Source: Ampelocalamus luodianensis
Taxonomy: Eukaryota > Streptophyta > Magnoliopsida > Poales > Poaceae
Length of the DNA: 64,000 nucleotides
Assembly (NCBI GenBank): GCA_036346255.1
Contig: CM070620.1
Location: 16,790,671-16,854,670 of the forward strand
Direction: 5' to 3'
Part shown: in pieces, positions 31,900 to 43,532 of the stretch
How the letters are laid out: every line of letters starts with the position of its first letter
Position numbering within the stretch: the first letter of the stretch is position 1
The notes under the pieces: generated by a model
Database searches by the model: none
Seen by the model: only the letters and a program-made list of their open reading frames with translations
Told to the model about the DNA's origin: nothing
Position numbers and translations under genes: made by a program

Positions 31900-33440
31900 T
31901 TGGTCCTGATTTCATTGTGTACCTTGTGGATGATACTCCAAGTACCATTTACAAGCATATGCTTCTCCGCACGCTGAATCATCGGAAGGAAGCAATCAGT
32001 AGTGAAATGGATTTCATTATCTCTAATGGAACTTGGGAGATCACCGAGCGTCCTTATGGTTGTAAACTCAGTAGGATGTAAGTGGGTGTTCAAAAGAAGC
32101 TTAGGCCCGATGGTACTATCGAGAAGTACAAGGCACGGCTTGTGGCCAAGGGTTATACCCAAAGGAAGCGAAGATTTCTTTGATACTTACTCACTGTGGC
32201 TAGATTGACCACTATTCGAGTACTACTATCTCTGTCGCTCACACGGTCTTCTCGCTCATCAGATGGACGTTAAGACGGCTTTCCTAAATGGAGAGTTGGA
32301 CGAGGAAATTTACATGGAATAGCCAGATGGATTTGTAGTAGATGGTCAAGAAGGAAAGGTGTGCAAGTTGTTGAAATCTTTGTATGGTCTTAAACAAGCA
32401 CCTAAGCGGTGGCATGAAAAGTTCGACAGAACTTTAACATCCGCAGCTTTATTGTGAATGAAGGCGATGGATGTGTGTATTATCGCCATGGTGGGGCGAG
32501 GAGTCATTCTATGTCCTGTATGTTGATGACATATCGATCTTTAGGACCAACCTTAATGTGATTAAGGAAGTCAATGATTTCTTGTCTCGTAATTTTGAGA
32601 TGAAAGATCCGGGAGTAGGCGATGTTATCTTGAACATCAAGCTGTTGAGAGGTGATGATGGTGGGATTACATTATTGCAATCCCATTATGTGGAAAAGGT
32701 TTTGAATCGTTTTGGTTATAGCGACTGCAAATCCTCTCCAACACCTTATGATCCTAGCATGTTGCTTAGGAAGAATCGGAGAATAGCCAGAGACCAATTG
32801 AGATATTATCAGATAATTGGTTCACTCATGTATTTAGCTAGCGGTACTAGGCCTGACATCTCGTTTGCTGTGAGCAAACTAAGCCGTTTTGTTTCCAATC
32901 CGGGAGATGATCATTGGCATGCTCTTGAGAGGGTAATGCGCTATCTAAAGGGTACTATGACCTATGGCATTCACTATACCGGGTACCCCAGGGTACTGGA
33001 GGGTTATAGCGACTCAAACCGATATCCGATGTTGATGAGATTAAGGCCACAAGTGGATATGTCTTCACACTTGGAGGTGGTGTTTGTTTCATGGAAGTCT
33101 TGCAAGCGCACCATCTTAACGAGGTCAACAATGGAAGCGTAACTCGCAGCATTAGATCGCCATCGTTGAAACCGAATGGCCGTGAACTCTTGATGGATTT
33201 GCGGTGGTTGAAAACCGCACCGACTATTTCGATGAACTATGACAATCGATCGTGATCGCCAAAGTGAACAGTTCTAAGGATAATATGAAGGCATCAAGAC
33301 ATGTGAAGAGAAGATCAAATCGCGAGAAAAATGAGAAACTCTAGAGTAATAGCTTTGGATTATATCCAAACAGCTAAAAATCTGGCAGATCCTTTCACAA
33401 AGGATTTATCACGGAATGTGATAGACAATGCATCGAGGGA
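31900..33440 (+). pseudogene. Copia reverse transcriptase and RNase H, frameshifted
   Basis: Early RT phrases (KARLVAKGYTQ, MDVKTAFLNGELDEEIYM, LKQAPKRWHEKF) lie at 32120-32420 in broken frames. Frame 32471-33142 has FYVLYVDDISIF, the YVDD catalytic motif, with IIGSLMYLA--RPDISFAVS. RNase H begins with GYSDSN and ends near ADPFTKDLS at about 33385-33415. Confidence 0.88.
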
Positions 33441-33969
33441 GATGGGTTTGAGACCCACGTGAGTTATACCATAGTGGTAACCCATCCTATATGATCGGAG
33501 ATCCCGTGAAGTAGGATTGGCGAAACAAGCTTTTGGTTAACTCGGAGGAGAGTACTTTTATAGACCCACTCCATTGGAGATGCAATTCTCTCCTAAATCA
33601 GATGGCGGGTTGATTATTATCTTAATGTGTTCGTGGTTTGTTTAAGCAAAGATGCCGCCTATAGAGCGCTTGAAAGAACACACCTATATGAGCTTTTCGC
33701 TAGTCACGCCTATGAGATAGGTAATCTCTAGGAAGCTCATGAATAGGCCAGAGTATGACTCATATGCTTTAACCCGCGGATGCTGGCACTGGTATCGCTT
33801 AAGGACTTAAGTAAAACTTATTCACACAAAATCAATTCAAGGCTCACCATTGTGCGATTGTGGATAAGTGTAACTGTTCTAGGTGGATGTTCAACCTTAA
33901 TCGGTCTCCATCAAAACACCGTATATCAAAACAATATCGTGGATCAAGGCATTTGACATGTGCCCTTGG

Positions 33970-33982
33970 GATCAGTGGGGAT
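33970..33982 (+). other. Polypurine tract
   Basis: GATCAGTGGGGAT lies directly before the 3' LTR. Confidence 0.7.
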
Positions 33983-35098
33983 TGTTGGAATTAATACTGG
34001 CCGGGCCCATGTTTAATCCTAATCAATTCCTGGAAAATCCCAAAGGCCCATGTGCATGTGCTAAAACTATTTAGTCCCATATGGAGAGTTGAATGAGAGT
34101 TACACCACTTTAAAAGGTGGAATGTGGTAGGCCCCTTGTGGAATTGGAGAGAGCCAACAAACGCGCGCGCTCGCTCGCTCGCTCGCCTCGCCTCACCGAG
34201 CCGTGCGGTGCGGTGCGTGTGCGTGTGCGCGCGTACGTAGGCGTGTCGGGTGCGTGCGCATTTTTCTTTATCTATTCGAAAATCGAACGCACTGACTCGC
34301 AGTTAATGGCATTAACAAACGGTAGACGATAGCGGTTCGATTACGATGAGTAATGGTGACCGTTTCTAGTCTCTTTGTTTTTGCTATTAAGTAGAACATG
34401 CTCATTTAAATCGCAGCGATAATGGCCGCGTTACTAGTGACTGGGTAATGGCTGCGGTTACTAGTGACTTAACGGTTCAGTTACCAGTGAGTAATGGTGA
34501 CCGTTTCTAGTCTATGGGTTTTTGCCATTATATGGAACAGAGCACTTGTTCTTCTGGCTAATAAACACTCTCCACGAAAGACAATAGTATACCACTGGTT
34601 TTGTTGCTGTCTCTTGCGATCTCCATCCCGACGAGGCGCGTGTACGGTCGCACCAGGAGAGCAGGCCTCTGGAACCCTCGTCATCGAAAGCTTGCACGAG
34701 CGACGACGAATAAGGTTTTTGGGGAGCGTTCGCGCGACTGCTCGCTTCTTCTTCTTCATTCGTTTCTCTGCTACGTCTACATCAACTGCACGACTACTAC
34801 CACTACGCCATGACGAACGACAAGACTCTCGCTGCTGCTCATCGATCCGAACTCCTACTGCCGCTACTCCTTCTATCTGCATCCGTATGTCTATCTTACA
34901 CATATTTGTTGATTAGTTTTCTTATCAGTTGTTAACTTGAACACTGAGATAGGTATACTAGTTTATGTCCTTCTGGATCTTAGTATGGCTATAGTTTTCT
35001 TGTTCATTTACTTTGTGAAAATGACTAGAGTAATTCTCATGATTTATCTACTATATTTCTGGATTAAAGTAGTTCGAAAAATGCTCATACTTTCAACA
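33983..35098 (+). repeat. 3' LTR of copia
   Basis: It starts TGTTGGAATTAAT and ends ACTTTCAACA. A CTCG/GCGC microsatellite lies at about 34164-34196. The hydrophobic reading frames in U5 are by-products and are also present in the 5' LTR. Confidence 0.9.
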
Positions 35099-35311
35099 TC
35101 TATATTGCTGGCAAAACGCATGTGATGATTACAGGCTCCATGGTGTTCATCAGTGCAGACGATGGTTGTCGGTTTGAAGTAGTTGCATGCAGGATGCAGC
35201 TAGTATATATGCATATCTTCAGTCTTAACACAAACCCTCCTTAGATGTTAGTTATCCTGAATCCTCAAAATTGATAAGGGCTAGTTGGGAAAATATCTAT
35301 TGTATCTTAAC

Positions 35312-35668
35312 TTAGTGCATCCTCTTCAAAATAAAATGCAGATGATCATGAAAAATTCCAAAAAATTTGACAATGCTGACATAAAACCAATCTGTCATGC
35401 CACAAAATTTCAAATGTAAATTCAATCTATACATGGAGAAACAAAAAGACAAATCTTGGTGAAAATGGAATCCGAAAATAAAATAAAATGATTAAGCTAT
35501 TATTCATTGAAATTTGTCTTTTTTGTTTCTCCTAATATATGTCATGTTTTCGGTTGAATTTTTGCAGGATGCTTGATTGCATCATGACGTACCTAACAAA
35601 TTTTTTTCTCGAAATTTTTTATGACCATTTACATGGTGTTTCAAAGAGGGTGCACGAGGATGCACTAA
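35312..35668. mobile_element. Fold-back MITE-like element
   Basis: The ends are inverted: TTAGTGCATCCTC at 35312-35324 and GAGGATGCACTAA at 35656-35668. Inner inverted segments also match, such as 'gagaaacaaaaagacaaat' against 'atttgtcttttttgtttctc'. No ORF is present. TTA/TAA at the edges could be a Harbinger-type 3-bp target. Confidence 0.6.
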
Positions 35669-35802
35669 ACATGTACTAGGGCAAGCTAACGCTGTACCCG
35701 GAGCTATCCGATGCAGCATATGTTGCTCTACCTGCATAGGCATGTAAGCATTGAACCATTGGTTTACAGTGTCAGTTTGCTCTTTTTGGGATACAAGAAA
35801 GG

Positions 35803-36559
35803 TGTCGGTGTTTTAGAACCGATCTTATGTAAAGATTATTTGATTCGGGGGGTCTTCACAATTGATCACGCAGACAAAGGAGACACGAGAATTTTTATAC
35901 AGGTTCGGGTCTTCTCCAATGAGAATAACCCTAGTCCTATGTAATGTATTGGGTATCCTGATTACAATCAATGAAAAAGCTTGCGCTAATACTGCTACTG
36001 ACTGTCTCTCAAAAAGCCCCCCTCATTATCCCCAAGAGACATATATTTATACTATGCTGTAGGGGCGGTTGTCGTTCCAGGTCAATTAGGCGCTCATTAT
36101 TGCCAAATAATGAGAGTAATTACCGGAGATAGTAACCTCCCCACGCTGTCCAACAATTATCAATCAGAGATAGTGGAGGATCATCTGTAGTTATTTCAGG
36201 TATAACTACGTATTTTGACTGCTCAGATCCTCACCAATAAATGGGCCTTCTGACAAGTGGATCCAGTTAATTGTGAGGAAGTCGAGCGGTGGCCGTGAGC
36301 GTGACTTACGACTAGGGGGTAGTCGTAGAAAAAGCTTACGACTGGGTACTGGTCGTAGAAAGACTTACGATCGGATGTAATCGTAGCAGGACTTACGATT
36401 ATATGGAAGTCGTAGAAATACTTACGACTATAGGGGTGATCGTAGAAGAGCTTACGACCACCTAACTTACTCCTCCCTTATGTCGTTAAGGGGTATACCA
36501 TGTGACGTCCTATTACATGATTAAGTAATAATAAAATGAGGATTATTAGACCCTCGTCA
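35803..36559 (-). repeat. 3' LTR of Tat-like element
   Basis: On the minus strand it starts TGACGAGGGTCTAATAATCC and ends AACACCGACA. It contains the 29-bp hairpin-like array at about 36304-36463. Confidence 0.85.
36304..36463. repeat. LTR array of about 29-bp self-complementary units (3' LTR)
   Basis: About five units follow the pattern cttacgaY, then about 10 variable bases, then Rtcgtagaa. The start and end of each unit are near inverse complements (TACGAC/GTCGTA), so each can fold. The same array lies at 46378-46535 in the 5' LTR. Confidence 0.8.
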
Positions 36560-36580
36560 TCTAGCCCCCCCTGCTTCAAG
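36560..36580 (-). other. Polypurine tract
   Basis: On the minus strand GCAGGGGGGGCTAGA directly precedes the 3' LTR. Confidence 0.75.
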
Positions 36581-37028
36581 TGAAAATAACTTACTTGGTT
36601 GAGGAGTCGTAGATGATCTTGTGACCACTAGGAGGTTGTAGGAAAAACGTTGAAGGAAAAACTCTTCAACATGTGTTTCTTTCGACCAGAAATATGCTTG
36701 GTCGAGGTAGTTTGTTGGAAATCTCACGATTACGAGGTAGTCGTAGAAGATCTTATGACTTTGGAGTAATCGTGGCCTTATGATCGGAAGTAAGTCTTTT
36801 CCAATCGGCATTTCTTTTGATCAGAAGGTAATTTCACTTGAGGTGTGGAAAGAGCATCGGTACTTTCGAACGGGCAGATTAAAGACCTGTCCGTTAGAGC
36901 AGTTCCCAAAGCGATGGAAACCGTTGGGCTTTCACGGTGTTTCGTTTCAAGTGTACGGCTATAAAACAGACTGCGGGGATGAACTTAGGGGTTCTTACCT
37001 TTTCTCTAAATCACCCCGATCGCTCGCT

Positions 37029-37500
37029 TTACTCATCTCCCAAATCCAACTCTTCCCTTCTTTAGAAAAGATGGCTAGGGTCGTCTCCGAGTGGGCTGAA
37101 TCGAAATGTGATACGCCCGTCGACACCGAGAAGATCCCGAGGGGCTACTCGTGAAGTGGATTGCGCGAACGGAGAACACCGCCGCCCGGGAGGAAGATCA
37201 AATTCCGTTTTCTAGGCGATCGTGACACTCGCGCTTTTTTCTCATCTCCTCCGCCTAAATCGGTGATATGATCTGCAGCTTTCTTGAAGTTTTCCCAAAT
37301 CCAACTCTTCCCTTCTTTAGAAAAGATGGCTAGGGTCGTCTCCGAGTGGGCTAAATCAGAAATGGATGATGCGAAGATGACTGCTCTGGTCGACGCCGAG
37401 AAGATCCCCGAGGGGCTACTCGTGAAGTGGATTGCGGCGAACGGAGAACACTGGCCGTCTGGGGAGGAAGATCAAATTCCGGTTTTCTAGGCGTACTGTG
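37029..37500 (+). repeat. Tandem duplication of the antisense ORF start
   Basis: The segment from 'cccaaatccaactcttccc' through MARVVSEWA and 'gatcaaattcc' occurs at about 37029-37215 and again at about 37291-37487. The first copy has several deletions, including a gap after SEWAESK, and a frameshift. Confidence 0.85.
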
Positions 37501-38477
37501 AGTGTGGCCTCAGACACCGCCACCCTTCTCACACTCGCGCTGAGCACTTTGGGGTGGAATTAGTGAACCTTGGTCCTAATTCCATCACAATGCTGAGCGT
37601 ATTTGTGTATCTGTGTGAGGCTTACCTAGGGATTCTCGCAGACCTCGAGATTTTCTAGTACTACTATGGGATAAGGCCACCGACCTTCTGAAGAAGCTTC
37701 AGGAGGCTAACTCTGCAACTCAGAGATTGCAGGAAAAAATAAACAGTACGTGGAGTTACGACTGCTTTTGATCTTGATCTCCGCCTTCTTAACCTCTCAT
37801 TCTTTTGCAGAAAAAAAGTCGAAAATAAGCCCCTTCAGGCCGAGGTAGGGGCTTTCGGGTCGAGGTCCAGGAGAAGTCCTCGGTTGTCCGCGAAATCTCC
37901 CGTTTCGTGAAGGAGAAAGACCAAGAAATTGAGAAGTTAGGTTCTCAATTAGCGGGTAAGTAAAACTTTTACCTGCTGCTAAATTGTTTTATCTTCTCGT
38001 AGAATTGTTTTATCTAATTAATCCTTACTCCATTTAGAGCGATTAACTGAAATAAAACAACTCCACGAGGCTTCGACTTGTACCCAGGAGGAGATGAAGT
38101 CGATGAAGATCAATCTTCAAGACAACATTTCGCTTCTGAACAATGTACTCGATGGGCTTCGTGCCGGGAAGGTTACTCCTCGCGATGACACAATGGCCGC
38201 TCATACGAGTGCCATTGGGGAGCAAGTCGGTACCCTGCAAGAGTTGGTGTCTACTCTGAAGACCAACCAGAATGACTCGATAAGGGAGGCAGTCAAAGGA
38301 GCTGTGAGCTTTGTTTTAGCAAAGCTCAAGGCCCGTGACCCTAACCTTAATCCATATTTTGTTAAAGCCGACTTCGACTGCACCGAATCTGAAGCAGAAT
38401 GGCTGATCGAGGAGATGCAGTCGGTCGGCGAGAAGGTCGCGGAGGAGATGCAGATAGAATCTCTTTTATCAGAGTAG
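37326..38477 (+). pseudogene. Antisense, spliced extra ORF (gypsy-type transposon domain plus coiled coil)
   Basis: Relative to the element this ORF runs antisense. Part 1 (37326-37745) encodes MARVVSEWAKSEMDD, then, past a TAG at 37488-37490, HFGVELVNLGPNSIT and SVFVYLCEAYLGI, resembling the 'putative gypsy type transposon' domain (PF04195-like). A second TAG follows, then LLKKLQEANSATQRLQEKI. Part 2 (37811-37955) and part 3 (38038-38477) continue a coiled coil, ending with a conserved-looking FDCTESEAEWLIEEMQ. Apparent introns have gtacgt/ttgcag and gtaagt/tttag borders. Tat-lineage elements are known to carry antisense extra ORFs here. Function is unknown. Confidence 0.7.
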
Positions 38478-38549
38478 TCTGTAATAGGAACTCGTAAAGA
38501 CAAGTCTTTTTTTTGTGATGTATAAATATATGATCCTTTCTTCTTTCCT

Positions 38550-38700
38550 GCAAATTATCTCGTAGAGTAGTTAGTAACTCGTAAGATAATAAAAAAGGAA
38601 GAAATGATCAGACCATATATGAGTGATTCCTCCTTTCTCCTTCTTTTTCCCTACGAATCATCTTGTAGAGTAGTTAGTAACTCGTAAGATGACAACTTAG
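38550..38700. repeat. Two-copy tandem repeat, period about 100 bp
   Basis: 'gtagagtagttagtaactcg' occurs at about 38563 and 38664 with similar T/C-rich flanks. Confidence 0.7.
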
Positions 38701-38883
38701 AAAAAAAACTAAGACTAAGAAATGAAGTCATGTTTATAATTTTATCCTAGCCCCCGACTATTTACTTAGTTTATTGGAATAAACTAAGAAAATAGTAAAG
38801 AAAGGGTTTCTAAAAACAGAGAGGTTTGTTCGACTTATAGTTCTCGAGAATCAATTATCTTGCTCTAGTCGAAAGAATGGAAA

Positions 38884-39440
38884 ACAGATCAACGCTAGGA
38901 AGTTCCCTCTAGTGGGCAGGACCACATGCAGAGAAAAAAGGCTTCGACTAGGTGATGTTACCATCTCCAACTAGATTAATCAAATCGATAACGACAACTT
39001 GAGTGAAACAAACATCTAGAGTACCTTAGAAATTTATTCGACTGTTTTTGATTTACCTGATAAGTTCGTCCTGGTAGCAAGAGTAGGAAACGGAACGACG
39101 CTAGGAAGTTCTTTCTAGTGGGGCAGGACCACGTGCAGAAAGGAGAAGCTTCGATTAGGTGTGTTTCTGCCTCCGACTAGTTAAAACCAATCAAGTTTAC
39201 CAGAAATGGTTAAACAAATCTCAAAAGTGCACTTTTCTTAGAGTATTTTTCAAAATGAATAAATAAACTAAGGTGACATGAATTTGCTTAAAATTTTCGA
39301 TCATGTTTCCGAGCCCAAAAAACTTTGTACTGATAACAAAAGTTAAGAACAAAGCGACACTAGGAAGCTCCTTCCAGCGGGCAGGACCACATGCAGAGAG
39401 GAGAGGCTTCGACTAGTTTTTATATCCTTTCTCCGACCAG
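38884..39440. repeat. Three diverged tandem repeats in the 3' spacer
   Basis: Three copies of a block starting near 'aacgctaggaagttcc' and containing 'gggcaggaccacatgcagag' and a 'gcttcgactag' phrase start at about 38893, 39097 and 39357. Spacing is about 204 and 260 bp. The outer parts are more diverged. Confidence 0.8.
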
Positions 39441-39547
39441 TGTAAAGGGGAAATGAGCATATGAATTGTGGTCAAAAATAAAAGAAAAATTCAAAGAGAG
39501 ACAAAAAAGATAGGAAGAACCTGATATTTTATTGTCGTAGAAGCTTG

Positions 39548-39681
39548 TTACACATAGAATTTGCGTAACTGGTCAATGTTCTAAGAGTTTGAGAGAACGC
39601 GGCCATCCTCCATTACACATAGAATTTGCGTAACTGGTCAATGTTCCAAGATTTTTAGAGAACGCGGCCATCCTCCATTGC
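39548..39681. repeat. Two-copy tandem repeat of about 67 bp
   Basis: The unit 'acacatagaatttgcgtaac', followed by 'gagaacgcggccatcctcca', occurs twice with few differences. Confidence 0.88.
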
Positions 39682-39699
39682 AAGTCGTACCGATCCTGG

Positions 39700-40760
39700 A
39701 CGTGTAACTTCGACCACAGTGTAAGGACCTTCCCATTTGGGGGAAAGTTTGTTCCGATTAGACCGAATTGATAAGCCTCAATACCAAGTCACCTACAAAG
39801 AAGGTCGCGAGTTGGACCGCATTTATCGTAGTATCTCGCGCAGGCTTGTTGGTAGACCGCCGATCGAATTAAGGCTCGATCCCTTTTTCCTCGAGCAGGT
39901 GAATGTCGTTTGCTCGAAGTTGTTCTTGAATGGAGTCGTTAAACTTTTTGACTCGTGGCGACTGATATTTAGCTCGCGGAAACATGACTTCGCACAAAGA
40001 CTAGAAAGAAGGGTGTTTCTCCCGTAGCTCGGCTAGTCGTCGCATTTAATTGCCCATAACATCAAGGTAATTATTGTACCCAAGCCCCGAGCGCTGACAA
40101 GTCGATTGAAGACTCGGTCTTGATTCCCTTCATTATCCGCCATTCGCTCTTCGACCGCCTCGTTGCTTTGGGGGTGGGCAACAGAAGCATAACACAAACG
40201 AGTTCCCAACTCGTCGCAAAATTCCTGAAATTTTACGCTAAAAAATTGTTTACCATTGTCTGTGATGATTCGACTTGGTACTCCAAATCGAGTTATCACG
40301 CATCTCATCGTGAATCGTTTTGCTGCTTCCGTTGTTATCCCAGTTACAGGTTCGGCTTCTATCCATTTTGTGAACGTGTCAATAGCCACAAAAAGGAATT
40401 CGAATCCACCTGGAGCTCTGGGTAACGGTTCTAGGATATCAAGACCCCAAGTTGTAAAGGCCAAGACAGAGGAATTGTTTGCAATGCCTGAGCCAATTGG
40501 TGTATTTGCCTGCTATGAAATTGGCACCGTACACACTTTTTGACCAACTTCTTGGCATCGTAGAGGGCCGTTGGCCAATAAAAACCTTGTCGAAAGGCTT
40601 TACCGACCAGAGTTCTGTAAGAAGCATAAATTCCACAGATGACTCCATGTACATCGTGAAGGAGTTTTAATCCTTCGCTCTGCGAAATACATCGCATGAG
40701 TACCCCTTGAGTTCCTCTTTTATAAAGGACACCTTCGACCAAAGTATACATTTTGGCCTT
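39700..40760 (-). pseudogene. Ty3/gypsy integrase
   Basis: Frame 40751-40431 has the HHCC zinc region (HDVHGVICG, FYWPTA, CVRCQFHS). Frame 40464-40033 has the core with WGLDILEPLP, TDNGKQF and YASVAHPQSNEAVEE. The C-terminal motif FFVGDLVLRLIN reads at about 39766-39801. Frame breaks separate all three. Confidence 0.85.
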
Positions 40761-41840
40761 TCGGGATAGTCAATCTGCTTCGAGATCATCGTCGAGTATG
40801 GAACCCATCTGAAGATACTTGTAAATGGGAGTCATCCAGGTATCTTCGTACTCTAGAGAGGCTGTTTCTATAGGAGGCGTCTTTAGTTCTTCAACTAGAG
40901 ATGGCTTCTGAAGTTGCTTCAGAAAACCCCTTCCAGTACTGAGGATTGGGAGTAATTTAGATGAGCCAGTTGGTCTGCGAGGAAATTATCCTTTCGAGGG
41001 ATAAATTGTACCTCGAAACCCAAAAAGTGCTTTTTCTAACTTTCGAACTTCCGATAAGTATCGGGACATAGTTGGATTGGAGCACTGGTACTCTTTTCCT
41101 ACTTGATTCACGACTAATGAGAGTCTCCTCTCACGAGTAGTCGTCGAATCGAGAGCGCTTTTGCGGCTCGTATACCAGCTAGCAAACCTTCGTACTCTGC
41201 CACGTTATTAGTGGTCTGAAAGTTTAATTATATGGCATACTTTAAGGTCTCTCCGGTAGGAGATTCCAGGACCACCCTAGTCCCCGAGCCACTTATCGTA
41301 AGTGACCCGTCAAAGTACATCGTCCACTGGTCGTGGGAATCGTACTGAGGATCCTGAACAGGTTCAGGATTTGTCTATTCGGCGACAAAGTCGTCCAAGA
41401 TTTGGGATTTAATGGCCGTTCGGGACACGAAATAGATGTCTAACTCCCCAAGTTCGACTGACCATTTTGCCATGCGTCCCGCTGTTTTCCTATTTTGGAG
41501 GATCACTCCCAAGGGAAACTCGAGGCAGCACAACTAGTTTGTGCGCTCAAAATAATGCCGCAGCTTCTCAAGACATGAGGAGGGCATATAAAGTTTTTGA
41601 ACTCGAGGGTAACGCCCTTAGGTCCGTAAAACTTCGCTAACGTAGTAAACTGGTCGTTGTACGCTCTCACGTTTCTACGACCAAGATCGCGCCATCGCTC
41701 GTGGCGTGGCAAACTAGATAAATTAAGAGGGTCTCTCCTAGTTTCGGGGAAACCAGAACAGGAGCACTCGTAAGATACCTCTTGACTTCCTCAAAGGCTA
41801 GGTTAGCCTCTTCCGACCACTCGAAGCCCTCATGTTTCTT
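40761..41840 (-). pseudogene. RNase H region of the gypsy element, heavily decayed
   Basis: Its position between RT and integrase and scattered phrases on the minus strand (for example around 41150-41330, where a run reads like an EYEALLAGI-type block) support RNase H. No long frame survives. One frame at 41712-41503 shows ARHERWRDLG-like text without a clear family match. Confidence 0.55.
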
Positions 41841-42560
41841 TAGAAGTTAAATAAAGGCAGTCCTTTCTCTCCCGCACGCATGATGAAACGACTTAATACC
41901 GCCATGCATCCCGTGAGTTTCGGACTTCTTTTTCGTGTTGGGGCGATTCGAGTGATGGCTTTTATCTTTTCAGGATTTGCTTCGATTCCTCGTGCAGAGA
42001 CCAAGAACCCAAGCAATTTTCCTGAAGAGACCCCGAACACACACTTCTCGGGATTAAGCTTCAAGTGGTGTTTTCTGAGGTTGTCGAAAGTCTCCTGTAA
42101 GTCTGTGATATGATTGAACCGTTTGCTGCTTTTTACGACTAGATCGTCAACGTAGGCTTCCAAGTTTCGGCCTAGTTGAGGAGCAAAAGTCGTTTACATC
42201 AATCGCTGAAAAGAAGCCCTAGCATTTTTTTAAACCGAATGGTATTTTGACATAGCAAAATATTCCAAACGGTGTAATAAATGCGGTCTTCTCTTCATCT
42301 TCTCGACACATATTGATCTGGTGGCAACCAGAGTATGCATCTAGAAAACTCAACATCTCACATCCTGCAGTAGAGTCAACCAACTGATCGATACGAGGTA
42401 AAGGGAAATCATCTTTTGGACAAGTTTTATTAAGATCAGTAAAGTCTACGCACGTACGCCATTTACCGTTCGACTTTCTAACCATTACAGGGTTGGCCAA
42501 CCACTCTGGGTGGTTAACTTCTCTTATGAAGCCTGCTTTGAGCAACTTGTCTAATTCTGA
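41840..42560 (-). pseudogene. Ty3/gypsy reverse transcriptase
   Basis: Frame 42545-42219 has AGFIREVNHPEWLANPVMV, WRTCVDFTDLNKTCPKD, LPRIDQLVD, FLDAYSGCHQI and FGLKK. Frame 42163-41840 has YVDDLVVKS, the YVDD catalytic motif, and GIEANPEKIKAI. The split near 42190 is a frame break. Confidence 0.9.
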
Positions 42561-42737
42561 CCAAATAACATCTCGTCGATCAGGGGAAAATCTCCGTAAC
42601 TTTTGTTTTACGGGTAATTTATTAGGTCATAGGGCTAGCCTGTGCTCGATCACTTCCCTGGGGACTCCGGGCATGTTGGATGCTTGCCACGCGAAGACAT
42701 CGGTGTTTGCTCGGAGGAAAGTGATGAGGGCGTCTTT

Positions 42738-43532
42738 CTATTTAGGGTCGGAAGAATCCCCTATGCGAACAGTCTTCGAGGGCTCCTCCACGTCCAGAGG
42801 AACCTCTTTGACTTGGTCGTTCGGCTTTGGTGTAGCTTTAGGCTTCGATTTGCTAGTCGAATGCTGACTTCCGTCTCGAGTTGGTAGTTGTCCAACCATT
42901 TCGAGGGAACGACGGTCGCAGGAGTGCGTCATCTTCTTGTCACAATATATTGTGATTACTCCTTTGGGACCTGGCATCTTAAGACATTGATACCCATAAT
43001 GAGTAGCTATTAAGAATTTTGCCAAAGTAGGTCGTCCGAGTATGGCATTATATGTCGTATCGAAATCGAATACATCAAAGGGGACCTTCTCTGTCCTGAA
43101 ATTGCTTGGTGAGCCAAACGTTAAAGGAAGAGAAACTTAGCCAATCGGTTTGGCCGAAGACCCCGGTACGATTCCATGAAATGAATATCGTACCGACCTT
43201 ACCTTTGTCCTAGGTACCTGCATCTCGTCCAGGGTACTCGTAAACAGTATGTTTAGCGAGCTTCCACCATCAACTAAAACTCGATTTACTCGACAATTGT
43301 TGATGGTGGGTTCGACCATGATCGGGAACCGACCTGGTCTAGTCGAAGGGATCGGACAATCACTTTTCTCGAAAGTAATGGTGACTTCCGACCACTTGGG
43401 TAATTTATTGATGAGAGGTGAGTCGATTGTGCTTACCTCGCGCTCGACAGCCTTCAGCTGTCTCCGTGACTCATATGCCGATGATCCTCCATAGATGTGA
43501 TCGATGGTGTGTTGTGGATCCTGGAACGGCAT
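42738..43532 (-). pseudogene. Gypsy protease region
   Basis: Frame 43532-43137 carries PIMVEPTINNCRVNRVLVDG followed by GSSLNILF, the Tat-type protease active site in which DTG appears as DGG. Frame 43025-42738 carries AKFLIATHYGYQCLKMPGP. A stop or frame break around 43137 separates them. Confidence 0.85.

Larger units (their letters stand above)
24840..35098 (+). mobile_element. Degraded Ty1/copia retrotransposon with a nested solo LTR
   Basis: The 5' LTR is 24840-29565, including a 3.6-kb solo LTR at 24911-28531. The 3' LTR is 33983-35098 (1116 bp). The copia domain order is gag, zinc knuckle, protease remnant, integrase, RT, RNase H on the plus strand. No target duplication is seen (gcgaa at left, tctat at right). 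The expected primer site after the 5' LTR is missing, with gag starting only 41 bp later. Frequent stops and frameshifts show that it is dead. Confidence 0.9.

Noticed and set aside
36304..36463. CRISPR-like regularly spaced repeats
   Set aside because: This is plant nuclear DNA. The units are imperfect, lie inside an LTR and occur in both LTRs of the element.
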